Below are positions 1-9,962 of a DNA stretch of 64,000 nt, piece by piece; position 1 is the first letter of the stretch, and every line of letters starts with the position of its first letter. The stretch covers positions 12,712,476 through 12,776,475 of the forward strand of contig CM055092.1 in NCBI GenBank assembly GCA_029204225.1. The letters run 5' to 3'. Made by a program: the position numbers and the translations under genes. The DNA is from Diphasiastrum complanatum (Eukaryota; Streptophyta; Lycopodiopsida; Lycopodiales; Lycopodiaceae). The notes below the pieces were generated by a model. That model did not search any database. It was not told where the DNA came from and was given only the letters and a program-made list of their open reading frames with translations.

Positions 1-170
1 GAGCCAATCTCAGTCCCCTGTTTCAAGATCTCGACCGAGCCGACCCTCAGTCCTCTACTTACAATCTCGACCGAGCCTAGTCTCCATTCTCTACTTACAC
101 TCTCGACCAAGCCGAATCCATTATAGCTGACTGAGCCGAGTCTGCATTCCTTGTCAACCGAGTCCAAAAC
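1..170 (+). repeat. Decayed minisatellite upstream of ORF relic
   Basis: Imperfect units built on ATCTCGACCGAGCC with variable tails of about 20-36 bp. The core resembles ATCTCAACCGACG of the arrays at 40.8, 45.2 and 46.0 kb. The array stops just before the ATG at 171, the same array-then-ORF arrangement as at 46 kb, so this is a diverged copy of that module. Confidence 0.7.
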
Positions 171-680
171 ATGTCTATCACAACATCTTTCAGTTCTGAT
201 GATTCTAATTGTGATAAAATTGAGTTCAATATGGAAAATTTTGATTTATCTGAGATGAGACACACCAATTATTGACACACATAGAGTTCTAGATCTCTTC
301 TTTTACTGGATATCAGAGCTCGTTCCTATTACATATTGTCTATGCCTCTTATGACCACATCGATAGATCTTTTCGGTTTTTATTACCTCCTAACATGAAT
401 ATGATTTATATCATCCCTATCTCTGGAGCTGAACTCCACACATTTGGCTTCCCTAGGGGACCAAATATAGTCAATAAAATACTCCAAAAGATTGAATCCA
501 CTACATACTTCAAATACATAGATCCTTCAGTGAATAAGTGGAAAAACAAATATGGCTACCGCATTGAGACAATCAATAATAAGCCCTTAGACATGAAATC
601 TTATGAAATGAGAAATGGCGGAGGACCCATTTTTTTTAAGCCCTTACAATTTCTTAATAATTCATGTAAATTTTGAATCT
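171..680 (+). pseudogene. Relic of the extra 3' ORF of the large gypsy family
   Basis: The ATG at 171 opens a reading frame that resembles the start of the ORF at 46335 (Met-Ser, a serine run, Asp-Asp) but stops after about 34 codons. A further piece from 395 to 676 reads FGFPRGPNIV and WKNKYGYR, matching FGFPRGPNVV and WKNKDGYR of the 46 kb copy. The frame is broken by stops and frameshifts, so no product is expected. Function of the ORF is unknown; it is recognised only by similarity between the two copies in this window. Confidence 0.75.
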
Positions 681-689
681 TAAATTTAG

Positions 690-1228
690 AAATTAATGGA
701 TTATTTGTAAGATACTACATTTTGCAAATATTTTAAATTTGGACTGAGCGACCCAAAATATTAAAAATTTTACATTCAAATCGCCAAAAAATAAAACATT
801 AATTTTGTCCAATTTTTTATTATAAATAATAAATTAGGTGAATGTTACACAATTTAATGTTAACAATTTAAAATTTGAAAAAATGCTACAAAATAATTAT
901 TCTTTTTTGAACTCAATCTACAAAAATATTATTTGTAACACACGCTACATTATTTGTGAATTATCAAAAGTTCTTTTATATTTTAATTTTTAGTTATATT
1001 TTTTAAATTTTCAGTTTAATATTTAATTTTCTAGTTTTTTATTTTTAAAATTTATTTTCTTATTATTAAAATTTATAGTTTAAAATTATTATTATTTAAA
1101 ATTATTTTTAATTTTTATATTTAAATTTTTTGATTTTATAATCTTAAAAACTTACACAATTTTATAAAAAATCAGAACATTAAAAAATTTAAAATTAAAA
1201 AAAAAAATCAAAAAGCTAGACATAGTCA
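690..1228. other. AT-rich stretch without a gene
   Basis: Long A/T runs and no credible reading frame. It lies between the ORF relic and the first transposase-like piece. It could be the end of the neighbouring element, but I see no convincing terminal repeat. Confidence 0.6.
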
Positions 1229-2665
1229 AGGACCTATGCTTAGTGTTAAAAAATTGATATTAGTTCTCAAGTTAGATGAATCAGAAGTAATAAAGGGACA
1301 AAAGCTAGAAAGGGTTAGTGTTACACTTATGAATGGAGCATTAAGCAATACCCTAAACTCGGAGAGTCCGAAAATAATATTTGGTGGTTGGCAGCTTTCC
1401 AGGTTTAAATCTATTCTATTGAGTACTAGCAACTAATTCATTTCGAGAATATATGGTTTTGTGTTTTAAGCTAATATTGTTTTGTTATTATAGGTCCAAG
1501 TTCAATTCTCTAAAAATAGTTCATAATTTTGTGTTTCAAACAAGTTTTAAAAGAAGATCATGACATTCTATTTTGGATTTTTAGTAAAACAGAATATCCA
1601 TAGATAATTAAGAATCATATGAGCGACACACCACTCAATGTTCCTGGAATAGGTGACTTTAAGGTGGAATGGCATTTGGCTGGAGATTTGAAGTCGTTGA
1701 AGTGCATGTTCAACGTTTCACATGGAGCAAATTCAAAACATCCATGTCTCTATTGCATGAAAACTACACATGACATGTTGAAGAGCACGAGAGTTTCAAG
1801 GGATATAGAAGATCTGACTTGGAAACCAGTAATGCCGATTCTGCTTAAAAATGTTCACATTTGTACACTACATGGAGAGGTTAGAATTATCGAAAAATTG
1901 ATATACCTTCATATTTGGTTTGCTTGGAATACTAAGCCAGAGTCATTAGCCAAAAAAGCAATAGCTCAATTGGAAGAAGTTTTATCAAAAGTGGGACTTC
2001 ATAAAGGACACGCTAAAATACAAAAGGACGAGAAACTTTCAGGGAAAACGAGAAACATCCCATGCAAACCAAGTATAGGAGGATCCAAAGCTCGTCGTTT
2101 CTTATCAAATCATTCCGGAAAACCAACTAAATCCAATACTCAATTTGGATAGATGTACTCAATGCCACAAAAGATTTTGAAGAAAAAGGAACAACGAGGA
2201 ATAAAAAAGTTGAAGTTTGGACAAAGCTTGACAACATGGTCAAATTGCTCAGAAAAGATAAACTGTCTGACACTGATGTCCTACTAATAAAAAAATCAAC
2301 AATTGAGTTTGTGGATGCAGTTAAAGACGCCTGGGGTGAAAATCATATTACACATTAAATGGTAAATCTCTTTGCAATGTAACTAACTCTTCGAATTATA
2401 ATCTCATTGCACGTATGCTAAATTTAAAATGATTAATATAACAATATTTGTATCTCTGATATTGCAGCACATTTTACGACATCATGCATCATTTTTTGCA
2501 AAAACTTATGGTAGTCTAAGTATTTGGTCATCACAAGGAATGGAGAAATCGCATTGGCAAGCTAGAGCAGCATTTCATCAAAATACACAACATGGTGGAA
2601 CATCTCAAAAAAATAGTTACATCATCCAGCTACTTCAATGGTTCTACAGGCGTATTCAAATCTGA
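1229..2665 (+). pseudogene. C-terminal half of a transposase-like gene, broken
   Basis: Four coding pieces follow one another. First is 1236-1436 (LKLDESEVIKGQKLERVSV). Next is 1619-2152 (EWHLAGDLKSLKCMFNVSHG, then a C-x2-C pair in HPCLYCM). A third runs in another frame from about 2146 to 2358 (WIDVLNATKDF to GENHITH, ending at TAA). Last is 2465-2665 (HILRHHASFFAKTYGSL, QGMEKSHWQARAAFH). A likely intron lies between GTAAAT at 2361 and TTGCAG ending at 2465; joining across it gives an expected HITH-x-M-HILRHH reading with one stop in the way. One frameshift near 2150 and that stop make it non-functional. The GDLK...GANS..PC..C and QGMEKSH patterns recall uncharacterised transposon proteins I have seen mainly in animals and protists; this assignment is from memory. 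The upstream half appears to be the minus-strand gene at 8.7-9.9 kb. Confidence 0.6.
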
Positions 2666-2828
2666 TATAAAACTAGATCAACAAATTATTAGAAATTCAA
2701 AAAGACGTGCAAATTTATAGACGAAAATAATATTGATGCAAGACTCAAACCATAGTAATTTTCATGATATCAAATTAAAAAAGTATATGTATTATATCAC
2801 ATCATTTCAAGTACAATGCAAGGCAATA

Positions 2829-4322
2829 TCATTGTTTCTCTTTGTCTTTAATGATTAGCTTTGTTGTGTGGTCATGAAGAAATTTTTTTCTATCATATGA
2901 ATCTAGAAAATCAATGGATCTTCTTTTGCTCAAGTCAATGTATCTGGAGGAAATAACTAAGGAGGAAGACCTTTTTGGAACTTCGTCAGCTACATAGCCA
3001 AATACTTTTATGACAATGTCTCTCTTCGTAGAAATAATTTTATATGTATTTGGAGGGCATTTATGCTCGTTCGTGAAATAGGATAACGCTTTAATTGCCA
3101 TTATTACTGTCGCAGCATCTGAAGAAAATTTGCTATGATGAATGCAAATCTCTTTATTTACAAAGCACTTCAAATAATTGGTCAGGGATGAATCCCTTTG
3201 TCGTGATCCTTGGCCTTCCCTCAAATATCCCTGCCTTGTTGCAAAGGCATCCACCTCCACAATAGCCTGTAAAATACGAGCAAAGGTCACATATCTTGAA
3301 AAACAAAATAACTATATTTGAATAAAAATCTCATTTAGATAAAACCATATTTATGTACCAGATCATGCTCATCAGCTTGAATAAGTGCAGCAGTATGTAG
3401 ATCATGACCAGCAACAATGGTTGTCGAAGCAGTGGATGGATTAGTTTCCGAAGACTGTGACACATATTTGTTTCGGATTCTCAGAAATTTCTCCTCGTAG
3501 GGCAAATTTGCCTGGTATGCCCTGTTTTCAGACATGATTGACTGCAGGGCTTCAGTCTCATCCAGCCATTCATCTCTATCTTTGTAATCAATAGAAACAC
3601 GTAGATCATCATCACCATCGAGATCTATGAAATTAGACAAAATTGATAATATTTTGTCCTCCCTCAGATCAAGAACATCTCCAACATCATTCAGAGAGAG
3701 GTATGTGACACTTTTCATGTAATACACCGGCAAATCGAGGAGAGTCTTGGTTTTGTCATATGGATTCACGTCAGTTAAGGAAGAAATGGACAATGCACGA
3801 GACTCGGCTGGGTCGTACATTGCTGCCAATCTTGCCTCCTCGTCAGCACCCAAGCTGTCATCAACAATAGCTGACTCTGATATCACAAAATCAGCTGATG
3901 ATGAGGCATCTTCAATGCTTAGCCTCGAAGTTCCTACCTCCTCAGGAACAAGAGCAGAAAGATGCCTTCCTACAAAAAGCGACATGATTGATTGTGCTGG
4001 TCACAATGGACCACACGTTTAAAATCACTCACTATTTTTGTGAATCATCGGTTGCGGCTTTGCTTTGAAGATGGTTGGGCAAGTACCAGGTCATGGAAAT
4101 GGATGAATTGTAAATTATCCATTATCAACATAAATTGATTCAAACTATCATAATACTCTTTATACAACACTGAAAAATAGCATTTATGTTCTGATCCAAA
4201 CCTCTCAATATCAAAAGACATATTGAAATCGTCTTATAGTGACCTATGTGGTTACCAACACCGGATTCAATGAGGAAGGCATGCAATGCATAATCAAAAG
4301 TATTAGAAGATGAGGCGACCAT
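2829..4322 (-). CDS. Three-exon gene of unknown function
   Basis: I do not recognise the product. A complete spliced model can be drawn: exon 1 4322-4256 (ATG at 4322), intron 4255-3970 (GTAACC...TTTGTAG), exon 2 3969-3359, intron 3358-3267 (GTACAT...TTTACAG), exon 3 3266-2829 with TAA. Both joins keep frame (phases 1 and 0) and give about 371 residues. An in-frame TGA lies just upstream of TTG 4388, so ATG 4322 is the first usable start. The N-terminal half is acidic and serine-rich; residues about 60-180 hold repeated Asp/Glu clusters, and the C-terminus is basic (SKRRSIDFL, DRKKFLHDH). No membrane segment or signal peptide is evident. It is transcribed away from the CENH3-like gene, out of a shared promoter region with its own TATA box at 4587-4596, and converges on the broken transposase half. 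Two clean introns suggest recent or continuing function. It may be an accessory protein of the transposon; that is inference. Confidence 0.6.
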
Positions 4323-4324
4323 CT

Positions 4325-4500
4325 CGAAAGTATGACCGGTAGGGCTGAGTATCGCTACGATGCGGGGTGGCAGGGAGTTAGAAGACAATCAGGGAATCCT
4401 CACGTGATGGCAATATTGGTGACTGACCGGATATCGGAATGATGCGAGGGATCCAAGATCGTCTAGAATCTGAAATAGATTCTTGCGTGGTAGCGATACT
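4325..4500 (-). repeat. Leader repeat, inverted copy
   Basis: Read on the minus strand this contains ATTGCCATCACGTGAGG...CGCATCGTAGCGATA, the same pattern as the plus-strand leader at 5168-5400 (ATCGCCATCACGCGAGTCC...CGCATCGTAGCGATATC). The two genes facing away from each other therefore carry related 5' leaders as an inverted duplication around the central array. Confidence 0.65.
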
Positions 4501-4585
4501 GCAAAGAACTAGTAGTGTTGACACACCAAGAGCTACAGGGAGTGAAAATCCAAAACTAAGCAAAAGATTTTAACTGATCAAACAG

Positions 4586-4612
4586 CATTTATATAGCTAA
4601 AACCAATAAAAT
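4586..4612 (-). promoter_or_regulatory. TATA box and CCAAT-type box of the left gene
   Basis: On the minus strand the order is TTTATTGG, TTTTAGC, then CTATATAAA, about 265 bases before the ATG at 4322. The spacing and the opposed TATA box at 5082 support a divergent promoter. Confidence 0.55.
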
Positions 4613-4629
4613 CCAAGCCGTACACGCGT

Positions 4630-5058
4630 CGATCCAACAGCGGATCAGATCTATGACGTGTAATATAACTGTCCACATGTGCGAGACCACATGTGCTACA
4701 ATACACGTCAATCTGCCATTCGGCCATGTGCCCACACGTTCGAGCTAATACATGCTAGAACGCACGTCACCAAACCATTCGACCACGTGGCCAAACGTGC
4801 AAGTCCCACACGTGTTGCCCGTATGTGCAATTTCACATGTGCGGATACAGACGTGTATTCCACACGTCAAGTATTGATTGGGCCACGTGCCCACACGTGC
4901 GAGAATATACGTGAGAGAATACATGTCGCTGATCCATTTGGCCACGTGTCCACATGTGGGATACCACACATGTTGATCCAGACGTGCAGTTTCACACGTG
5001 TGTATACAGACATGTGGTTTCACACGTTAGTTACTGATTGGGCCATGTGTCGCAAGTA
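4630..5058. repeat. ACGTG/ACATGTG-rich array between divergent genes
   Basis: About 430 bp packed with G-box-like cores (CACGTG, ACACGTG, ACATGTG, ACGTC). A recurrent longer unit reads roughly GGCCACGTGCCCACACGTGC and is repeated with drift, near CCATTCGGCCATGTG, CCATTCGACCACGTG, TTGGGCCACGTGCC and TTTGGCCACGTGTCC. ACGTG cores are bound by plant bZIP and bHLH factors. Because the motif is palindromic and sits between opposed TATA boxes, it could serve both genes, or bind a transposon protein. Reading frames across it on both strands come from the repeat. Confidence 0.7.
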
Positions 5059-5081
5059 TTTACAAATGCCAACTTTTTTCC

Positions 5082-5091
5082 ACTATATAAG
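5082..5091 (+). promoter_or_regulatory. TATA box of the CENH3-like gene
   Basis: CTATATAAG lies about 335 bases before the ATG at 5419 and just right of the ACGTG array. It mirrors the minus-strand TATA box at 4587-4596. Confidence 0.55.
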
Positions 5092-5167
5092 TCCATTCTT
5101 GGGGATTGTACAAGTTTTTGCGTAATTTGCTTTCACGTTTGATTGCTTCCATATGACTTGCTTTTGT

Positions 5168-5400
5168 GATATCGCCATCATGCGAGTGACCTCATCCCCA
5201 GGCCTATTCCTTACACCCTCTCGCGTCGTAGCAATATCAGCCTGACTCTCCCAGTATCGCCATCACGCGAGTCCCTTCATCTCCCCGCCTAACTCTACTA
5301 CTCTCTCGCATCGTAGCGATATCACCCTCACAGTTCTCAATGTTGCCATCATGTGAGATAATCTAGCTTTCTCTTCTGTTGTATCTCTGTCCTCACGTGG
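5168..5400 (+). repeat. Repeated 5' leader (about 85-90 bp units)
   Basis: Two and a half direct units of the form TATCGCCATCAYGCGAGT...CTCTCGCRTCGTAGCRATATC, at about 5168, 5254 and 5340. The last breaks down before the ATG at 5419. Related sequence occurs inverted at 4325-4500. The units contain GCGA/TCGC pairs that could fold in RNA or bind a protein. Confidence 0.65.
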
Positions 5401-5418
5401 TATAGATATCCGGCCTCA

Positions 5419-7269
5419 ATGGCTTGGACGAAGCAAACCGCTAGTCTTACCAACTTTGTTCAATCATCTCGTCCCCAGACTTCTGAACTCGTATGTCCGC
5501 AAAGACGCGGAAGACCTCGCTGTCCATGGTTGAGGGACATCAGGGCATTGCAGAGGAGCACCAAACTTTTAATCCTGAAAGCAGCCTTCTATCGGACTGT
5601 CAAGGAGGTTACACAAGATATGACCACTCATCTGCCCTATGCAGTGAGGTGGAATATCATTGCATTGGAGGCACTCCATACTGCATACGAGGACTTTCAA
5701 ACAAAATTGTTTGAGGATTCGATGCTGTGCTCCATTCATGGCAAGAGGGTGACACTGATGCCCAAGGACATGCTTCTTGTCATGAGGCTTCGAAACACCT
5801 ATGATAGCATTTTTACATCTGGCTTCACACAGAGGCAAGTTCCTCTTGAAAGAGGGCCTGTCCCACCCCGAAAAAAGAGAAAGCAAGCGCAGCCCAAGCG
5901 TTCGCAACCCAAGCCCAGGTCTCCCAACTCTTCACCCTTACCTCCTCCCATTAGAAAAGATCTGGCTAGTACGTCCGCAATTCCATTGGTTGAGAGTCCT
6001 CCCCTAACCCCTGATCTTCACCTGCAAGATTCTCCTTCTATGCATGCGGATGACCTAAATACAGTGGTAGACATGATTGTTTCTGATGTTGATGCAACTG
6101 ATAAAGAGTTGCACATCAGACTTCCCAATGAACCTAAAGACACATTTTTTTATTCTGAGAGGTACATTGATTTTGACATGTATATAGCCAAGAAAATAGA
6201 TGATCTCGGAGGAGATTTTATGTTTGGTATAGACGATATTAATTTTGCAATGCATATCAAAGACCCGCATTGTAGGGAGCTAAAAGAGAAGACCTCCTAT
6301 ATCTCAAACACAGTTGTTGAATCCGCTTGTGCATATTATGTACATAAATACACATATACAGTCACGAAGGAGATTTTTTTTGTATCTCTATTTTTTGGGC
6401 ATCTGTTGAATAAAGAGAGAAAAGCTAGAAGGCTCTCCAGGCACACTAGCACGGAGGCATCAATGTTCATCATTCCATACTATTCAAAGTAAGATAATTT
6501 CTTCTTGTAATATTTGTTTTTTGTAAGATTTGCTTTTTGGAAACTCTTATAGATTCTAGTAATTCATTGCTTGTCATTTTCTGGCAGCAAACATTGGAGT
6601 GTGCACGTCATATCCATGAAATTGGATTCTACTAGAAGCTGCACACCTGTGTGCATGACAATGAATTCTTTGCATGCCACCCATTCCATGGGTAAGTCCA
6701 TGTACAAGAGGATGGTGGAGCTATTGCCCAGGCTGCGGATGGGCTGATTGTAAATACCAACAAAGAGATTGTTGATGCAAAGGTAAAAAGAATCTTTTTA
6801 CGTATTTTATTTGCATGATGGCATGGAGTTTTATATTGAATTATAATTTAACAAATTTTGCTGTGATTTCTCAATCTTCGCAACAAGACAATGCTTTCAG
6901 CTACAAATGATATTCAATCTAGAATGTTAAATTGTTCTTGGATTGGTATATGGTGCAACCTCCAAATGCTAATATCCGTGAGGTATTTTTCTCAAGTTCC
7001 AATATCCTGATGATATATTGTTAGCTTTGTGAATTTATAGTTTTTAAAACATTGGCTAATACATACATACACTTGATATTTTATCTTGTAGTTCCAATGT
7101 CCTGAGGTATCAACAAATGCGATTCATCAGTATCGGCATGAAATGTTGGAAATTTTACTGTGCAAGGCCCTACAAGCATGAAGGTGCCTTGGATGAACTT
7201 GCCAGGGAATCTGTGGATGAAGTTGTAGTGCTCAAGGATATGCCTCAAGCACCTTTGATTGAAATGTAA
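5419..7269 (+). CDS. CENH3-like histone fold joined to a probable Ulp1/C48-like domain
   Basis: The first exon (5419-6488) encodes 356 residues. Residues 1-9 read MAWTKQTAS, keeping the H3 TKQTA tail motif but with Trp for Arg2. Residues 38-127 align throughout with the H3 fold: LRDIRALQRSTKLLI, FYRTVKEVTQDM, LFEDSMLCSIHGKRVTLMPK, LLVMRLR. RW at 77-78, an extra residue by loop 1, and SMLC-IH-KRVTLM are closer to plant CENH3 than to canonical H3. Then PPRKKRKQAQPKR (149-161), a likely nuclear signal, and a Pro/Ser linker. The C-terminal region to IIPYYS, then the splice 6489-6587 to NKHWSVHVIS, resembles Ulp1/SENP cysteine proteases at the catalytic His-Trp. Later pieces (exon near 6945-6982, intron 6983-7091, exon from 7092) read QCPEVSTN...HEMLEIL and end at TAA 7267 after one frameshift. 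The expected Asp appears as Asn (MNSLHATHS) and the Cys motif is not visible, so protease activity is doubtful. The histone part has no introns, unlike ordinary plant CENH3 genes, suggesting capture by reverse transcription. Confidence 0.7.
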
Positions 7270-7938
7270 ATATTGTCACATAAGTTCCAACAGACACATA
7301 GAAATATATCATCATATTATGATGCATAGAACAACAGATAGGCAAATAGAAAGTTGGCTATTACTGAATGCCACAAATATATTATATCGATTTTAAAAAC
7401 AATGTACATTTTTCAAAATACTTCATAAAAATTGTTCGATGAAATCTTGAAGTCATTTGAGACTTCTTTGAATTTCTTTTTTTTTTTTAAAAAGTACATT
7501 GTTGTTGCTCGTCTATCATCCCAGTGTTTATGCGATTTCAACAATTTCTACGCTTCTATTTAAGTCCTTGCACTGTATGCGACTTTTTTGTCTTGGTCTT
7601 ACCTGTACATTAAAGAAACTTGTTAAACAATATCAACATTGAGATTATTTTAAATGAAATATTGCAATATCGAAAACACTGAAACATTTTTAAATAAAAT
7701 CATTGAAAGTCATTTCAAACGTGAAAATCTTGGACCTATAGTGTTGCGTATACTTTGTCAGATTGGGTGCATGCAACAGCTAAAAACGCAAAATATTTTC
7801 AAAAGGATCAAAATCCTTAAAAAGAGTCATCATTTTTGAGTTTTTCAAATTTTGTCAAAAACATGTTTTTTCACAAAAAATTTTCATAAATCAAAAAAAA
7901 TATTTATACAAAAAATATCCATTTTGACCAAAAAATTA
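7270..7938. other. No recognisable gene
   Basis: AT-rich sequence with poly-A/T runs. A 61-codon frame at 7654-7839 has no recognisable motif. Confidence 0.6.
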
Positions 7939-8331
7939 TGCGAGGATAGCTTTCCTTCCATCAGACGAGGACTTTGTTCATTGTTCATCTGGTAGCCTAA
8001 CTAGCTATACACACACTACTCTTTGTTCTATCATTAAGGATTTTTCATTGTTGATCCATGGAGCTTTAACAACTAAGACAGAAGAGCGAATGAGAGTGTT
8101 TACTAAGTGCTTACCAAAATTCATCACCGATGTTGTCGAATTCCCCGCATTCTCAGATGTGCTCAAAACATTGAAGCTTCTCTGAGAGCTACAATTAAAC
8201 CCTACTCTCATGTTCTACATCATATATGGATCTTAATTGCCTTGAGTACATTGATCATGAGTCGTTGCTACAAGAGAAGATTTGCCTCGAACGTTGCAGC
8301 AAACACACGGAAACAAGCAATGAGCTCATGA
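7939..8331 (+). pseudogene. Possible exon remnant, unknown
   Basis: An open stretch of about 82 codons from 7939 to the TGA at 8182 reads like protein (FLPSDEDFVHCSSGS, TEERMRVFTKCLPKFI, FPAFSDVLKTLK) but has no ATG near its start. A second frame continues to about 8331. It may be a downstream exon or a scrap of another gene in the same module. Not recognised. Confidence 0.3.
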
Positions 8332-8552
8332 GAGAAGCAGAGCAAAAAGTTTTTTCATATGCTCAACATAGTTGAATCAAATTTATTTACATAAAATCTT
8401 TAAATTAAACAACAAAAAGATTCTTTACAAACTTAAAGATTCTCGTATGACCTGCATAGCAAATTTTATTTTGCTATGCTCGTCGGCATGGTAAATTTTT
8501 TTAACAAACTCAAGTCACCTTGCAAAGGGACTAAGACTTTCCTTCGGATAGG

Positions 8553-8690
8553 GCATGTGTTGAGCATAGGTCCTCTCTCGACCTATGCTGAGCATAGGTC
8601 ATCCTCTCCTATGCTCAGCATAGGTCCTCCTCCCTCGACCTATGCTCAACATAGATTCTCTTCCCTCTGACCTATGCTAAGCATAGGTCC
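8553..8690. repeat. Tandem palindromes CCTATGCTNAGCATAGG
   Basis: Four to five copies of the 17-bp near-perfect palindrome separated by CT-rich spacers (TCCTCCTCCCTCGA type), spaced about 27-32 bp. The array ends exactly at the broken end of the minus-strand transposase-like gene. One half-copy, GACCTATGCTTAG, lies at the other broken end at 1231-1243. Confidence 0.8.
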
Positions 8691-9882
8691 TCCCTCAACC
8701 TTTCCATAAAACTTTACAATAAACCTCAGTAAATGATTTAGATCTACAAACATATTGTTGGTGGAATCATATGACAAAGTGCCATGTTTTGAGTTATAAA
8801 TTTCATTGATATGGTAAGGAATACCAATGATGTTTTGCAAACCCCTGTTTAACACATCCTTCTCTAATTTGATTTGAAAGGGCCGACGAATAGGAAATTT
8901 TTTTATATGTACTTGTTCAAATGCCTCTTTGATAATTTTAAACATTGTGTCATATGCATCCCTGCTAATACCAGAATAATCACATGCTCCTTGTATCAAT
9001 TTTTGGTCAGTGATCTTGTCGACTTCGCCCATAAGGGCCTCTGCAATCTTGGACTTGATTCGAGAATATCGTTGATTTCCTAGTAGACTCGTTGTTGACT
9101 TAGTTGTAAGTACTGCACTCAAAGACTTTCCAATTATGTCCCTGTCTTTCAAATTTTCATTGGTGACTAAAGCTGATCTGCAAAATAAAAATAAGATTTA
9201 GAAAAAAAACAATTCACAATCATTGATGTGCTAGATACAAAACACATGAATAGTTTAAAACATAATCTTACTTGAAAGCATATATTCTTTTTTTCCGTTG
9301 ACCCCCACTTGATGAAAGCTCGTCAATACTTTTTAAAATAACTCTTTTTCGCTTATTGTTCAGTATTTTCTTCCGTAATGTGTTTACTTCTACATTTATT
9401 TGACAATATGAGATACGCAATGTTTGTACAATTAGTTTCATATTGTCAGTTTCTTGGTTGAAATTTAATATAATATCTTGCAAACAAGAATTATCTATCT
9501 TCAAGATTTCATTCTCTTCTTTTGTTTGCAAAAAAATAGTTTCTCTTTCTCGGTAGTCAGTAAGCAAACCATTCAACATATTTTCCAAACAATGGATTTT
9601 TTTTATTGAGTTACTAATGCCATAACTTTTCAATCTTTCACAATAACCAAATAGACCAATGTGTCCTTCACACAAAAACAGTATGAGTTGTGTGACCGAT
9701 CTAAAATTTGGATGTTGCATTGAGCTTGGATCGATTGTATACAAACTTCCATCAACCCACAGATCACAATGTTTCCTCTCTTCCGTCCTTTGGTGAGCTG
9801 GTAAGGTGGATCCTTTCAGATTTTTTCTCGACAATGGAGCATATTCTGTGGGAAGATCAATATGGAGATGATATTTAGACAT
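8677..9882 (-). CDS. N-terminal half of a transposase-like gene
   Basis: ATG at 9882 (MSKYHLHIDLPTEYAP). Exon 1 runs 9882-9272, the intron 9271-9178 (GTAAGA...TTTTGCAG), and exon 2 from 9177. The join is in frame (phase 2). Exon 1 has a predicted coiled-coil-like stretch at about residues 90-180 (LENMLNGLLTDYRERE, KEENEILKID) followed by basic residues (NNKRKRVILK, GGQRKKR). Exon 2 encodes DYSGISRDAYDTMFKIIKEA and a region ending LLRFIVKFYGK. The genuine frame stops making sense where it enters the palindrome array at about 8690; beyond that the frame reads repeat sequence to 8646. The 15 nt AGGACCTATGCTTAG at the break recur at 1229-1243 in the same frame at the start of the C-terminal half. 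Frame-preserving splice sites and no stops suggest young age. The transposase role is inferred from the partner half. Confidence 0.55.
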
Positions 9883-9962
9883 CTTAATAATCAGTAGATT
9901 AATCTAGTAGAAAACCAGCTTGTTATATATCTTGTAAGCTACTAAAACTTGTCTTAATTAAA

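Noticed and set aside
4679-5125. Open frames on both strands across the ACGTG array
   Set aside because: Product of a short repeat without stops; the promoter elements around it fit better.
5419-5790. Ordinary functional host CENH3 or H3 gene
   Set aside because: Tail and fold are too diverged, canonical residues are replaced, and it is fused to unrelated C-terminal sequence in a transposon setting.
5569-5907. Minus-strand frame opposite the histone fold
   Set aside because: Antisense shadow; the plus-strand frame has clear histone similarity.
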